Shown one piece after another: positions 1-8,980 of a stretch of DNA of 64,000 bases. The notes below the pieces were generated by a model that was not told the origin of the DNA, ran no database searches, and saw only the letters and a program-made list of their open reading frames with translations. The stretch is from Stenotrophomonas maltophilia (GTDB lineage: Bacteria; Pseudomonadota; Gammaproteobacteria; Xanthomonadales; Xanthomonadaceae): NCBI RefSeq assembly GCF_025642255.1, contig NZ_CP106759.1, positions 124,001 to 188,000 on the forward strand. The letters run 5' to 3'. Numbering within the stretch: the first letter of the stretch is position 1; the number at the start of each line of letters is the position of its first letter. Position numbers and translations under genes: made by a program.

Positions 1-282
1 CACGCGGATGCCCACACCGGTGGACTCGGTGTTCACCACGTTCTGCACCTTGTCTTCGCGGGTGATCACGAACTGCCGCAGATAGCGGCCGATGCGCACG
101 TCGCAGTAGGTGGCGCCGGCACTGCGGGCGGCCTGCAGGGCAGCATCGGCCAGGCGCTTCTTCAGCGCGGGGTCAAGGCTGGACTGCAGCTGCTCGGCGG
201 CGATCACTTTGCCGAAGAAGGACGGCACGATCAGGCCGCCCGCGGTAAGGCCGGTCAGGGCCAGGAAGTCACGTCTGTGCAA
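1..282 (-). CDS. TldD/PmbA-family Tat-exported protein, C-terminus beyond window
   Basis: Only the first 94 codons are in the window. The start is read as TTG at 282, 28 bases after the stop of the upstream paralogue and about six bases after a GGAGAG ribosome-binding site; no ATG is in frame. The N-terminus MHRRDFLALTGL carries a twin-arginine motif (RRDFL) before a hydrophobic stretch, so export by Tat is likely. The segment GATYCDVRIGRYL and the following VITRE..VQNV are nearly the same as in the neighbour at 311-1942, so the two are tandem paralogues. TldD and PmbA/TldE normally form a cytoplasmic heterodimeric metalloprotease, so this may be the partner subunit of an exported version. 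The catalytic region is not visible. Confidence 0.8.
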   Translation of the reverse strand, partial: MHRRDFLALTGLTAGGLIVPSFFGKVIAAEQLQSSLDPALKKRLADAALQAARSAGATYCDVRIGRYLRQFVITREDKVQNVVNTESTGVGIRV

Positions 283-310
283 GGCTGCTCTCCATGAACG
301 ATGGGGTGGC

Positions 311-1942
311 TCAAGCGCCGAGACTGCGCGCGGTGTTGATGATGTTGATGCCGTTGAAGCGGGTGGTGGACGAACCGTGCGACACCGCCGAGACCTGGCC
401 CGGCTGGCCCTTGCCGTCGAAGAACGAGCCGCCAAGCCGGAAGTCGCGTTCGTCGCAGATGGCCGTACAGGCGTTCCAGAACTCCGGCGTGCGGATCTGG
501 TAGGCCGCGTCCTCGACCATGCCGGCGATCTTTCCGTCCTTGATCTGGTAGTACAGCTGGCCGCCGAACTGCGCGTTGTAGCGCTGCTGGTCGATGGAAT
601 AGGAACCACGGCCGTGGATGTAGATGCCGTTCTCCACGTCCTTGATCATGTCCTCCACACTCAGTGGCTGCCTGCCCGGCGCCAGTGAGACATTGGCCAT
701 GCGCTGGAACTGCACGCTGGACCAGGAATCGGCGTAGCTGCAGCCATGCGACGCATCGCGGCCGAGGATGTGTGCCTCATCGCGCGTGGCCTGGTAATCG
801 ACCAGGATGCCGTCGCGGACCAGGTCCCAGCGCAGCGTCTTGACGCCCTCGTCGTCATAGCCGACGGCACCGAGGCTGCCCGGTTGGGTCTTGTCGGCAA
901 AGAAGTTGACGATGTCGCTGCCCCAGCGGAAGCCCGCATCGCGCTTGTCCAGCGTGGCGAAGCTGGTGCCGGCGTAGTTGGCCTCGTAGCCCAGCACGCG
1001 GTCCAGCTCCAACGGATGGCCGACGTTCTCGTGGATGGTCAGGAACAGGTTGGAGGGATCCAGTACCAGATCGTACTTGCCGGGCTTCACCGACGGCGCC
1101 TTCAGCTTCTCGCGCGCATGCCGCGCCGCTGCGATCGCATCTTCAACCGGATCGTAGGAGTCGCGGTAGGCGGTGATGCCGCCGGGCAGCTGCACCTTGC
1201 CGCGCGCGTCGCCATCGAGGAACTCGTAGCCCATGCCCATCGGCGAGGACAGACCGGCGCGGGTGCGGAACTTGCCGGTGGCCTTGTCGATGGCGGTGGC
1301 CGTGAAGGGCAGCCAGATGCGGTGGATGTCCTGGTCGATGAACGAGCCGTCGCTGGAGGCGAAGTACTTCTGCTCGTTGACCAGGAACAGGGTGGAATTG
1401 ATGTAGTCGGCACCGGCGTTCATCGCCGCCGCATTCAGGCTCAGCAGCAGGTCGACCTTGTCCTGGATCGGCACTGCCATCGCGTTCTTGCGGATCGGGG
1501 TCTTCCAGCTCACATCGCCGACGCCGGTGACCGGTGCCAGCTGCACCGGCCGGCTCTGCAGGGGGGCGTTGGCGCGTGCGATGGCGGCGGCCTGCCCGAC
1601 GGCGGCCAGGACCGCGGCGGGGGTCTGCTCGCGGGTGGCGGCGAAGCCCCATGCACCGTTGACGATGACCCGGATGCCGATGCCGGACGACTCGCTGTTG
1701 GTGACGTTCTGCACCCGCGCTTCGCGGGTGATCACGGCCTGGTTGAGGTAGCGGCCGATGCGCACATCGCAGTAGGTCGCCCCGGCCCGCTTGGCAGCGG
1801 CCAGCGCGGCCTCGGCCAGCACCTTCCTGCGGGCCATGTCGCCCGGTTCGAGCAGCTGCTCGGCGGCGATCAACCGCGCGTGCGGCAGCAGCAGGCCGGC
1901 CATGCCCAGACCGGATAAAGCCAGGAACTCACGTCGTTGCAC
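311..1942 (-). CDS. TldD-like metallopeptidase with Tat signal
   Basis: This is a 543-residue member of the TldD/PmbA (modulator of DNA gyrase) family. I chose GTG at 1942, giving MQRREFLALSGLG, because it matches the paralogue at 1-282 and has GAGAG just upstream; a GTG at 1957 is also open. RREFL plus the hydrophobic run is a Tat signal. The zinc signature HENVGH lies near residues 304-309, and a cysteine near the C-terminus (NACTAICDER region) could be the third zinc ligand, as in E. coli TldD. Known family members are cytoplasmic proteases that process peptide substrates; the signal suggests this one acts in the periplasm. The paralogue follows after 28 bases, so the two are probably co-transcribed. 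Confidence 0.87.
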   Translation of the reverse strand: MQRREFLALSGLGMAGLLLPHARLIAAEQLLEPGDMARRKVLAEAALAAAKRAGATYCDVRIGRYLNQAVITREARVQNVTNSESSGIGIRVIVNGAWGFAATREQTPAAVLAAVGQAAAIARANAPLQSRPVQLAPVTGVGDVSWKTPIRKNAMAVPIQDKVDLLLSLNAAAMNAGADYINSTLFLVNEQKYFASSDGSFIDQDIHRIWLPFTATAIDKATGKFRTRAGLSSPMGMGYEFLDGDARGKVQLPGGITAYRDSYDPVEDAIAAARHAREKLKAPSVKPGKYDLVLDPSNLFLTIHENVGHPLELDRVLGYEANYAGTSFATLDKRDAGFRWGSDIVNFFADKTQPGSLGAVGYDDEGVKTLRWDLVRDGILVDYQATRDEAHILGRDASHGCSYADSWSSVQFQRMANVSLAPGRQPLSVEDMIKDVENGIYIHGRGSYSIDQQRYNAQFGGQLYYQIKDGKIAGMVEDAAYQIRTPEFWNACTAICDERDFRLGGSFFDGKGQPGQVSAVSHGSSTTRFNGINIINTARSLGA

Positions 1943-2088
1943 AGCGCTCTCTCTCACTCGCGTGCGGCCGGCAACGGGCCAAGCCGATCACGTCAACTGC
2001 TCGACTTTCGCCAGCGGAGGGCAATCAGCACAAGTGACTGCAGTCATGGGTGGGGCGCGGCAGGGCTTGCCGCCCTGCACCTGCTGGA

Positions 2089-2250
2089 ATCAACGTCAAC
2101 GTCAAAAGCGGGCATTCCGTGGGATGGCGGGGTGCTGTGGGTTTGCGGGGGCGCCGTAAACCCGTCCATGGGGGCTTGGTCGCCGCATCCATGCGGCTCA
2201 CACCCCGCAAACCCACAGCGCCCCACCTTCGACAGTTGGCCGGCGGCCAG
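2089..2250. repeat. Intergenic repeat, copy A
   Basis: An imperfect palindromic element whose arms GCTGTGGGTTTGCGGGG (about 2134-2150) and its complement (about 2203-2219) can fold on each other. The outer parts (AACGTCAAAAGCGG at the left, CTTCGACAGTTGGCC at the right) recur in inverted orientation in copy B at 2360-2518. Bases 1943-2594 (652 bases) hold no gene that I can support; the small open frames there are repeats read as codons. Confidence 0.75.
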
Positions 2251-2301
2251 CAGATCCACGCCATGCGTGGACGAAAGCTGTTGGATATCGAATCAAATTC
2301 C

Positions 2302-2342
2302 GGGGTCAGATCCGTTTTCCTGTGGAAAACGGATCTGACCCC
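2302..2342. repeat. Perfect 19-bp inverted repeat with 3-base loop
   Basis: GGGGTCAGATCCGTTTTCC, loop TGT, then its exact reverse complement. It lies in the gap between the two inverted copies of the larger repeat, close to the centre of the whole structure. There is no trailing T-run, so it looks like a dispersed palindrome rather than an ordinary terminator. It could still end or stabilise transcripts arriving from either side. Confidence 0.85.
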
Positions 2343-2359
2343 AAGAGTATTTCCGACAG

Positions 2360-2518
2360 ATCGCGGCCAACTGTCGAAGGCGGGGTGGGTCCGGTTGCGG
2401 GGGCGTGAGCGCCATGGATGGCGCGACCGAGGCTACAGGGACGTATTCACGCCGTCCCCCGCAACCGGACCCACCCCGCCAACCCACGGATAGTCCGCTT
2501 TTGACGTTGATGTTGCTT
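2360..2518. repeat. Intergenic repeat, copy B (inverted relative to copy A)
   Basis: Arms GCGGGGTGGGTCCGGTTGC (near 2380-2400) and the complementary arm (near 2456-2478) form a long hairpin. The interior includes the palindrome GCGCCATGGATGGCGC. The outer sequence TTTTGACGTTGATGTTGC at 2501-2518 is the inverted counterpart of the left end of copy A. This style of repeat is typical of Xanthomonadaceae intergenic regions. Confidence 0.75.
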
Positions 2519-2594
2519 CGGTGGGTGCAGGGCGCAGCCCTGCCGGACACCCTCCCTCGTGCACAATGGCCCGACCCCGTCCGGTGCCGTCCCG

Positions 2595-3209
2595 ATGTCG
2601 AGCAAGCCGTATTCAGAAGCCTGCGAACGCAACCGCGAACCGATCGCTGCCGCGCTCGATCCGTGGATGGGCGACCGCCACCGGGTACTGGAGATCGGCA
2701 GCGGCACCGGCCAGCACGCCGTGTTCTTCGCCGAACGCTGGCCCTGGCTGCGCTGGCAGCCCAGCGACCACCCGGACCATCTGCCGGGTATCGAGGCGTG
2801 GCGCGCCGAGGCGGCACTGCTGAACCTGCTGCCGCCGGTGGCGCTGCAGGTGGAACTGCCACCGGCAGCAGGGCTGCCGGTGCCCGAGGGCAGCCTGTTC
2901 GACGCCGCATTCAGTGCCAATACGCTGCACATCATGAGCTGGGCGCACGTGCAGGCGCTGTTTGCCGCGTTGCCGTCGGTGCTGCGACATGGCGCACTGC
3001 TGGCGGTGTATGGCCCTTTCAACTACGGCGGCCGCTACACCAGTGACAGCAACGCGCAGTTCGATGCCTGGCTGAAGGCGCGGGATCCGCGCAGCGGCAT
3101 CCGCGATGCGGAGGCCGTGCAGGCGCTGGCCGCGGAAAGCGGCTTCACCCGCCTGCGCGATGTGGCGATGCCGGCCAACAACCGCCTGTTGGTGTGGCGG
3201 CTGGGGTGA
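2595..3209 (+). CDS. DUF938 SAM-dependent methyltransferase-like protein
   Basis: A 204-residue class I methyltransferase fold of the DUF938 family. The start is ATG 2595 (MSSKPYSEACERNREPI), the usual family N-terminus; an upstream ATG at 2559 adds 12 residues of repeat-derived sequence. Motif I is VLEIGSGTGQHA, followed by an acidic motif II and the family pattern SANTLHIMSW. GPFNYGGRYTS is also typical of the family. The substrate is unknown. It stands alone: palindromic repeats lie upstream, and the convergent hipA-like gene stops at the next base (3210) on the other strand. Confidence 0.85.
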   Translation: MSSKPYSEACERNREPIAAALDPWMGDRHRVLEIGSGTGQHAVFFAERWPWLRWQPSDHPDHLPGIEAWRAEAALLNLLPPVALQVELPPAAGLPVPEGSLFDAAFSANTLHIMSWAHVQALFAALPSVLRHGALLAVYGPFNYGGRYTSDSNAQFDAWLKARDPRSGIRDAEAVQALAAESGFTRLRDVAMPANNRLLVWRLG

Positions 3210-4493
3210 TCAGGTGGCTGCTGCCTGGACTTTCCGGATGAATCTTTCACAGGAAATGTGGATCTGTTCGACCAGGCGATGAAGAATCTCATGGGCGGTG
3301 CCTTGCTGCTCCATCAACTGATGAACGTCGCTGGCCTCCGCAGGTAGCTGGTATGCCATCAACGTCATTCGCTTCAGACAATCGGACGGATCCAGTCGCA
3401 GTTGTTCCGAGAGGGTCACCCAGTCATTCAAGCGTATGTCCCACCAGTTGTAGTGGCTGCCGATGCGCATGGCCATCCGGATTGCCCTGACATCGAGTTC
3501 CGGGTAGGCAAGCGCGCTTGAAATGTCATACAGCGGCGCGAGCCTTGTGTGGCCTCCACTGTCGATCAACAGGGAGTAGTTCTTCGCGTGGGCGTCGGTG
3601 CCACCAATGAAGTAGTTGAACGCCAGCGCGTCGAACAGGCGCTGTACGTCTTCCGTGGGATTGCCTGAGTGCTGCCACAGAACATTTCCGAGATCTGCCG
3701 GCCCCGGTCCACCTTGATTCTGATACTTCAGGTGGGGGCGAATACCAAGGGCTTGGCAGAAGTCCTCTTGGTGCAGGCGGAACCACTGACCATCGACCTG
3801 ATAGCGGTCGTAACGTTCCACGCATATTGCCGACTCCGTGCCTATCTGAAGGCGGCTGCTGTTGGCAGTAGAGAGATCCATTTCCCTGGCCAATGCGAGG
3901 CAGAACATTTCGTTCTCCACGTATCCTCTGAAGTCGCCGCTAGGCGGTTTGAGAATATGTGTGGTTGGAATGCGCCCGGATGGGAGAGCCCATCCCTGTT
4001 CCGTATGCAGTAGCGCGATCTTTGCTTGGGCGCCTGCAAGGCTGAACTGGCCGAGATCGTCCGGCCTGCGAGTGGCTCCCACGTCTTGCCGGACTCGCTG
4101 CAGTCTCGCGGCGACGTCCTCGTCCGACAGTGGAGTTATTGCGTCGAGCGCGCCGGAAGCAACCAGATCAAGGCGGTCGTCGGTGATGAACTGCATTGCT
4201 CCGGCGCACTCTTCACCGACATGTGAAAGTATGCCGAGTGGATTGCGTGCAGAAACCTGGAAGGCGGAGGCCCACCGATCCAATGTGGCTTCATTGTCTG
4301 GCAGCAGGCCCCACAGAACAGCCGATACCGTCTGTGTGGGATGGACCTGCTGAGCCAGAGGAAGGCTCAGCGACAATGGCACCGCGTCCAATGAGGCAAC
4401 CCATGATGGAGCATACGTGAGTTCGGGATGCCCATGGGTGTTTTGCTCCACGATCCCGACATTGCTGGCACCCATCAGCAGGTTGAGTTTCAT
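3210..4493 (-). CDS. HipA-like serine/threonine kinase (toxin of a HipBA-type module)
   Basis: A 427-residue protein of about the length of E. coli HipA (440). The N-terminal Couple_hipA-like part is followed by the glycine-rich loop FSLAGAQAKIALL with S151 in the position of the HipA autophosphorylated serine. The catalytic motif GGTDAHAKNYSLL supplies D300 and N305, and YDIS supplies D323, so the kinase residues look intact. In the known family HipA phosphorylates GltX and causes dormancy; the target here is unknown. Its ATG overlaps the stop of the antitoxin-like gene by 4 bases (ATGA), so translation is coupled. GC content is visibly lower than in neighbouring genes, suggesting acquisition. 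Confidence 0.88.
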   Translation of the reverse strand: MKLNLLMGASNVGIVEQNTHGHPELTYAPSWVASLDAVPLSLSLPLAQQVHPTQTVSAVLWGLLPDNEATLDRWASAFQVSARNPLGILSHVGEECAGAMQFITDDRLDLVASGALDAITPLSDEDVAARLQRVRQDVGATRRPDDLGQFSLAGAQAKIALLHTEQGWALPSGRIPTTHILKPPSGDFRGYVENEMFCLALAREMDLSTANSSRLQIGTESAICVERYDRYQVDGQWFRLHQEDFCQALGIRPHLKYQNQGGPGPADLGNVLWQHSGNPTEDVQRLFDALAFNYFIGGTDAHAKNYSLLIDSGGHTRLAPLYDISSALAYPELDVRAIRMAMRIGSHYNWWDIRLNDWVTLSEQLRLDPSDCLKRMTLMAYQLPAEASDVHQLMEQQGTAHEILHRLVEQIHISCERFIRKVQAAAT

Positions 4494-4951
4494 TTTCTCT
4501 GCTTGCTCGGTGGTGGTGGCGTTGACTGCTCTCGTATGGCGGCAGAACGTTTTGATGCGGAACTCAACTCGTATTTGATCTCATCCATAATCCGGCTGAA
4601 ATCCACTCCAGCGCCTACAGAACGGTTCGCACGCCGTGTTCCGGCTGCGGGAGGCGAAGTTGAGTGTGATGAACCTCGGTGGGACGCTACCACCGCGTCG
4701 ATACTGGGGGCTTTGTGCGTAGAGGGAATGCGATCCGCAGTGGGTGCATCTGCGCTGAGCCTCAAGCCGAGGACATTCATTACCCGCAGTACCAGATGCA
4801 TTTCGGCACGAGGCTTGCCCTTCTCGATATCAATGATCCACTGGCGGCTCACCCCCGCACGTTCGGCCAGTCCCGCTTGATCCCAGCCAAGCGCCCTGCG
4901 ACGTTGACGGATGGTGAGTCCTAGATCGTCGGTCGTCTTTAGAAGTGCCAT
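4490..4951 (-). CDS. HipB-like XRE-family antitoxin/repressor
   Basis: A 153-residue protein with an N-terminal Cro/C1 helix-turn-helix (about residues 12-62: TIRQRRRALGWDQAGLAERA then SRQWIIDIEKGK). A Ser/Pro/Ala-rich linker and a basic tail ending in PPPPSKQRK follow. E. coli HipB is about 88 residues, so this antitoxin is longer; the tail may contact the kinase or tune its stability. It is first in the operon and overlaps the kinase start. The AT-rich upstream region has an inverted repeat at 5011-5044, a plausible operator for autorepression, as in known HipBA loci. Confidence 0.85.
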   Translation of the reverse strand: MALLKTTDDLGLTIRQRRRALGWDQAGLAERAGVSRQWIIDIEKGKPRAEMHLVLRVMNVLGLRLSADAPTADRIPSTHKAPSIDAVVASHRGSSHSTSPPAAGTRRANRSVGAGVDFSRIMDEIKYELSSASKRSAAIREQSTPPPPSKQRK

Positions 4952-5010
4952 GTGCTCAATGTATGCGTATGACTACTTTTAGGCAATGGTCAATGAACGC
5001 TGACATTAAT

Positions 5011-5044
5011 TTGACATCAATGCGTTAGATCACATTGACGTCAG
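5011..5044 (-). promoter_or_regulatory. Candidate HipB operator (inverted repeat upstream of the module)
   Basis: TTGACATCAATG (5011-5022) and CATTGACGTCAG (5033-5044) form an inverted repeat matching at 10 of 12 positions with a 10-base spacer. Related TTGACAT words occur nearby, for example within 5001-5015 and near 5088-5093. The region 4952-5121 is strikingly AT-rich for this chromosome. A possible minus-strand -35 (TTGACC) lies near 4990. The promoter hexamers are weak and the operator role is inferred. Confidence 0.4.
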
Positions 5045-5121
5045 AAAAGTCTACGTTCGATTACACCCTGTCAAATGTAATCGATCGTTGACATGCAACG
5101 TGATGTCTGCGTTCGCTTGCT

Positions 5122-8100
5122 TTACGCCACCTGCACGATATGCAGCGCCTTCGGGTTGCGCCACTGCGCCAGCAGCGCAGCTTCCCGCGCCTTGGCGCTC
5201 TCCACATGCGCTTCCTTGACGTGGCCGAAGCCGCGGATGTGCTCGGGGATGCTGGCGATCTCCACGGCCAACGCCAGGCGACCGTCATCCAGCCCGTCCA
5301 GCAGCAGCTGCACGGTGGCTTCGTAGTCGCCGATCAGCTTGCGCTCCATGCGGCGCTCGGCAGTGCGGCCGAACACATCGAAGGCACCGCCCCGCAGGAA
5401 CTTCAGCTTCGCCAGCAGGCCGAACGCCTTGAACATCCACGGGCCGTACTCCTTTTTCTGCAGCCGGCCCTGTTCATCCTTCTTCGCGAACAGCGGCGGT
5501 GCCAGATGGAAGCGCAGCTGGTAGTCACCTTCGAACTGCTGCTGCAGCCGGCGCTGGAAATCACCGCTGGTGTACAGGCGGGCGACTTCGTATTCGTCCT
5601 TGTAGGCCATCAGCTTGAACAGATAGCGGGCCACGGTCTCGGTCAGCGCGGTCGAGCCGCCGATGCGCTCGCGTTCGGCGGCGCGCACGCGTTCGACCAC
5701 GCTGCGGTAGCGATCGGCGTAGGCGGCGTCCTGGTAGTCGACCAGGAACGCGGCGCGGCGTTCGATCATTTCATCCAGCGAGCGCGAAAGGCGCGCGTCG
5801 TCCAGCGGCAGGAAGGCAACCTCGCCGCCATGCGAGGGCAGGCCACGCAGTTCGCGTTCGTCGCCGGTGTTGCGTGGCGCAGCGGTGGCACCCCACTCGT
5901 TGCCTTCCCATTCGCCCGGTGGCAGCGGATGCAGCGGGCCGGGCGTGGATTCGGTATCGGTATGGCGGTTGCGCACCAGGCCGGCGGCCTCCTGCACGGC
6001 CTGCGGATCGATCGCCGCCAGCCGGCCCCAGGCGAAGGCCTGCTGGTTCATTGCCACCGCCGCGCCGTTGAGCTCGATGGCACGCATCAGCGATTCGAAC
6101 GACAGCGGCACCAGGCCCTGCTGCCAGGCGTAGCCGAGGATGAACAGGTTCGCGGCGATCGCATCGCCCAGCAGCGCCGTGGCCAGCTGGGTGGCATCGA
6201 GCAGCAGCGGCTCATCGCCGCCCAGCGCCACGCGCACGCCGGCGATGATGTCGGCCGCCGGGAACTGCATGTCGGGACGGGTGGTGAACGTGCCCGGCAT
6301 CGCTTCGTAGGTGTTGAGCACGACCTGCGAGCGGCCTGCGCGCACCTTCGACAGTGCCCAGTAATCGTTGACCACCACCATGTCGCAGCCCAGTACGAGG
6401 TCGGCCTCACCGGCGGCGATGCGCACGGCGTGGATGTCCTCCGGCCGGCGTGCGATGCGGATGTGGGTGGTCACCGCGCCGCCCTTCTGCGCCAGGCCGG
6501 TCTGGTCGAGCACCGTGGCGCCCTTGCCCTCCAAATGGCCGGCCATGCCCAGCAACGCGCCGATGGTGACCACGCCGGTACCGCCCACGCCGGTGATGAG
6601 GATGTTCCAGGGCTGCTCCAGGCTGCCGCGCACCGTCGGCGCCGGCAGGTTGTCCAGCAGGGACGATGCATCGCGCCGGCTGCCCTTTCGCGGCTTCCCG
6701 CCATGCACCGTGACGAAACTCGGGCAGAAGCCATTCACGCACGAGTAGTCCTTGTTGCAGTTGGACTGGTCGATCTCGCGCTTGCGCCCGAACTCGGTTT
6801 CCTTCGGCAGCACCGATACGCAGAAGCTCTTCTTGCCACAATCGCCGCAGCCCTCGCAGACCAGCGAGTTGATCATCACGCGCTTGGCCGGATCTTCCAG
6901 CTTGCCGCGCTTGCGGCGCCGCCGCTTCTCGGTGGCGCAGGTCTGTTCGTAGATCAGGATCGAGACCCCCTTCACCTCGCGCAGGCGCTTCTGCACCTCG
7001 TCCAGCGCGCTGCGGTCGTGGAACTCGACGTCACTGGGGAAATGCTCGCGCTGGCGGGTCCACTTGGCGATGTCGTCGGACAGCACCACGATGGTGTGGA
7101 TGCCTTCGGCGCGCATCTGCCGGGCGATATCCGGCACGCTGAGCGGGCCATCCACCGGCTGGCCACCGGTCATCGCCACCGCATCGTTGTAGAGGATCTT
7201 GTAGGTGATGTTGACGCCGGCCGCGATCGCCTGGCGGATCGCCAGCGAGCCGCTGTGGAAATAGGTGCCGTCGCCCAGATTCTGGAACACGTGCGGGGTA
7301 TCGGTGAACGGCGCCTGCCCTGCCCAGGTCACGCCTTCGCCACCCATGTGGGTGAACGTGTCGGTGCTGCGGTCCATCCAGGTCACCATGTAATGGCAAC
7401 CGATGCCGGCCAACGCACGTGAACCGTCCGGCACCGTGGTGGAGGTGTTGTGCGGGCAGCCCGAGCAGTAGTGCGGTACGCGCGGGAAGCTGGCGCGCGG
7501 CAACGCGAGCTCGGCCTCCTTCTGCTGCATCCACTGCAGGCGCTGTTCGATCGACTCGTTGTTGAAGAACCGCTGGATGCGCCGGCCGATCACGCCGGCA
7601 ATGGTGGCCGGGGTCAGCTCGCCGGTGGACGGCAGGATCCATTCACCGGCTTCGTCGTACTTGCCGACGATGGACGGGCGCGGGCCCCAGCTGGCCGGCC
7701 AGTTGAAGAACTGCTCCTTCATCTGCCGCTCGATGAAGGCGCGCTTCTCCTCCACCACGATGATGTCGTCCAGGCCCTGCGCGAAGCGGGCGATGCCTTC
7801 CGGCTCCAGCGGCCAGGTCATGCCGACCTTGTAGACGCGGATGCCGATGTCGGCGCAGGCGGCCTCGTCCAGGCCCAGGTACTCCAGTGCCTGCAGCACA
7901 TCCAGGTAGCTCTTGCCGGTGGTGACGATGCCCAGCCGTGCACGCGGCGCGTCCATCACCACCCGGTCGATGCCGTTGGCGCGGGCGAAGGCCTGCGCCG
8001 CCTTCACGGCATAGCGGTGCAGGCGCATCTCCTGGTCCAGCGGCGGGTCCGGCCAACGGATGTTGAGGCCGCCGGCCGGCATCGGGAAGTCGTCCGGCAG

Positions 8101-8808
8101 CACGATGCGACGCGCCAGCGGATCCACGTCGACCGATGCCGACGATTCCACCGTCTCGGCGATGGTCTTGAAGCCGACCCAGCGCCCGGTATACCGGCTC
8201 ATCGCCCAGCCGAGCAGGCCCATGTCGAGAATGTCCTGCACGCCCGCCGGATTCAGCACCGGCATCATCGCGCTGACGAATTCATCCTCGCTGCCGTGCG
8301 GCAGGGTGGAGCTGCGGCAGGCATGGTCATCGGCCGCCAGCGCCAGCACGCCGCCATGACGGGACGTGCCTGCCGCATTGGCGTGCTTGAAGACGTCGCC
8401 GCAGCGGTCCACGCCCGGGCCCTTGCCGTACCACATGCCGAACACGCCCTGTACGTTGGCGCCGGGGAACAGGTTGGTCTGCTGGGTGCCCCAGACCATG
8501 GTGGCGCCCAGGTCCTCGTTCAGGCCCGGGGTGAACTTCACCCGCGCGGCCTCCAGGTGCGTGCGGGCGCGCCACAGCTCCAGATCGAAGCCGCCCAGGG
8601 GGCTGCCGCGGTAGCCGCTGATGAACCCCGCGCTGTCGATGCCTTCGGCGGCATCCCGCAGCCGCTGCATCAGCGGCAGCCGCACCAGCGCCTGCACCCC
8701 GCTCAGGTAGATCCGTCCCTCGTTGCGGGTGTACTTGTGATCGAGCGTGTAATCACGGTCGATCAGGTCGGCGGAAGAGGGCGAGGTGAGTTGCGCGGTA
8801 CTGGTCAT
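5122..8808 (-). CDS. Fused indolepyruvate ferredoxin oxidoreductase family protein
   Basis: A 1228-residue 2-oxoacid:ferredoxin oxidoreductase. The start is ATG 8808 (MTSTAQLTSPSS), which removes a low-quality 68-residue extension. The order is: pyrimidine-binding/alpha region with GFISGYRGSPLGGFD; the TPP-binding domain with YCSGCPHNT and GIGCHYM; a cysteine-rich Fe-S region (GCGDCGKKSFC about residue 650, then NCNKDYSCVNGFCP); a gamma domain beginning ILITGVGGTGVVTIGALL (about 735-920); and a C-terminal DUF6537-type tail. Fused members like this oxidise aryl- or branched-chain 2-oxoacids to acyl-CoA in aerobic proteobacteria. It stands alone, divergent from the TPR gene at 8981. The natural electron acceptor is not visible here. 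Confidence 0.9.
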   Translation of the reverse strand: MTSTAQLTSPSSADLIDRDYTLDHKYTRNEGRIYLSGVQALVRLPLMQRLRDAAEGIDSAGFISGYRGSPLGGFDLELWRARTHLEAARVKFTPGLNEDLGATMVWGTQQTNLFPGANVQGVFGMWYGKGPGVDRCGDVFKHANAAGTSRHGGVLALAADDHACRSSTLPHGSEDEFVSAMMPVLNPAGVQDILDMGLLGWAMSRYTGRWVGFKTIAETVESSASVDVDPLARRIVLPDDFPMPAGGLNIRWPDPPLDQEMRLHRYAVKAAQAFARANGIDRVVMDAPRARLGIVTTGKSYLDVLQALEYLGLDEAACADIGIRVYKVGMTWPLEPEGIARFAQGLDDIIVVEEKRAFIERQMKEQFFNWPASWGPRPSIVGKYDEAGEWILPSTGELTPATIAGVIGRRIQRFFNNESIEQRLQWMQQKEAELALPRASFPRVPHYCSGCPHNTSTTVPDGSRALAGIGCHYMVTWMDRSTDTFTHMGGEGVTWAGQAPFTDTPHVFQNLGDGTYFHSGSLAIRQAIAAGVNITYKILYNDAVAMTGGQPVDGPLSVPDIARQMRAEGIHTIVVLSDDIAKWTRQREHFPSDVEFHDRSALDEVQKRLREVKGVSILIYEQTCATEKRRRRKRGKLEDPAKRVMINSLVCEGCGDCGKKSFCVSVLPKETEFGRKREIDQSNCNKDYSCVNGFCPSFVTVHGGKPRKGSRRDASSLLDNLPAPTVRGSLEQPWNILITGVGGTGVVTIGALLGMAGHLEGKGATVLDQTGLAQKGGAVTTHIRIARRPEDIHAVRIAAGEADLVLGCDMVVVNDYWALSKVRAGRSQVVLNTYEAMPGTFTTRPDMQFPAADIIAGVRVALGGDEPLLLDATQLATALLGDAIAANLFILGYAWQQGLVPLSFESLMRAIELNGAAVAMNQQAFAWGRLAAIDPQAVQEAAGLVRNRHTDTESTPGPLHPLPPGEWEGNEWGATAAPRNTGDERELRGLPSHGGEVAFLPLDDARLSRSLDEMIERRAAFLVDYQDAAYADRYRSVVERVRAAERERIGGSTALTETVARYLFKLMAYKDEYEVARLYTSGDFQRRLQQQFEGDYQLRFHLAPPLFAKKDEQGRLQKKEYGPWMFKAFGLLAKLKFLRGGAFDVFGRTAERRMERKLIGDYEATVQLLLDGLDDGRLALAVEIASIPEHIRGFGHVKEAHVESAKAREAALLAQWRNPKALHIVQVA

Positions 8809-8980
8809 GGCTGGCCCGGTCAGGATCGGCTGGCACCGGCCGCGTGCAGGCACGCGACGGGGAAGGCGCGAATTGTAGCAGTGAGGCCGCGCAGGCCCCG
8901 GCACTCGCGCCGGCGGCCATGCTGCGGTTAGGATCGGGAGGAGAGAGAGGGGCTGCGGTCGCAGCCCGGGGGAAGAAGGA

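Noticed and set aside
2044..2493. Several small overlapping frames in the repeat region
   Set aside because: They are translations of palindromic repeats in several frames and strands, with no initiation signals or family features.
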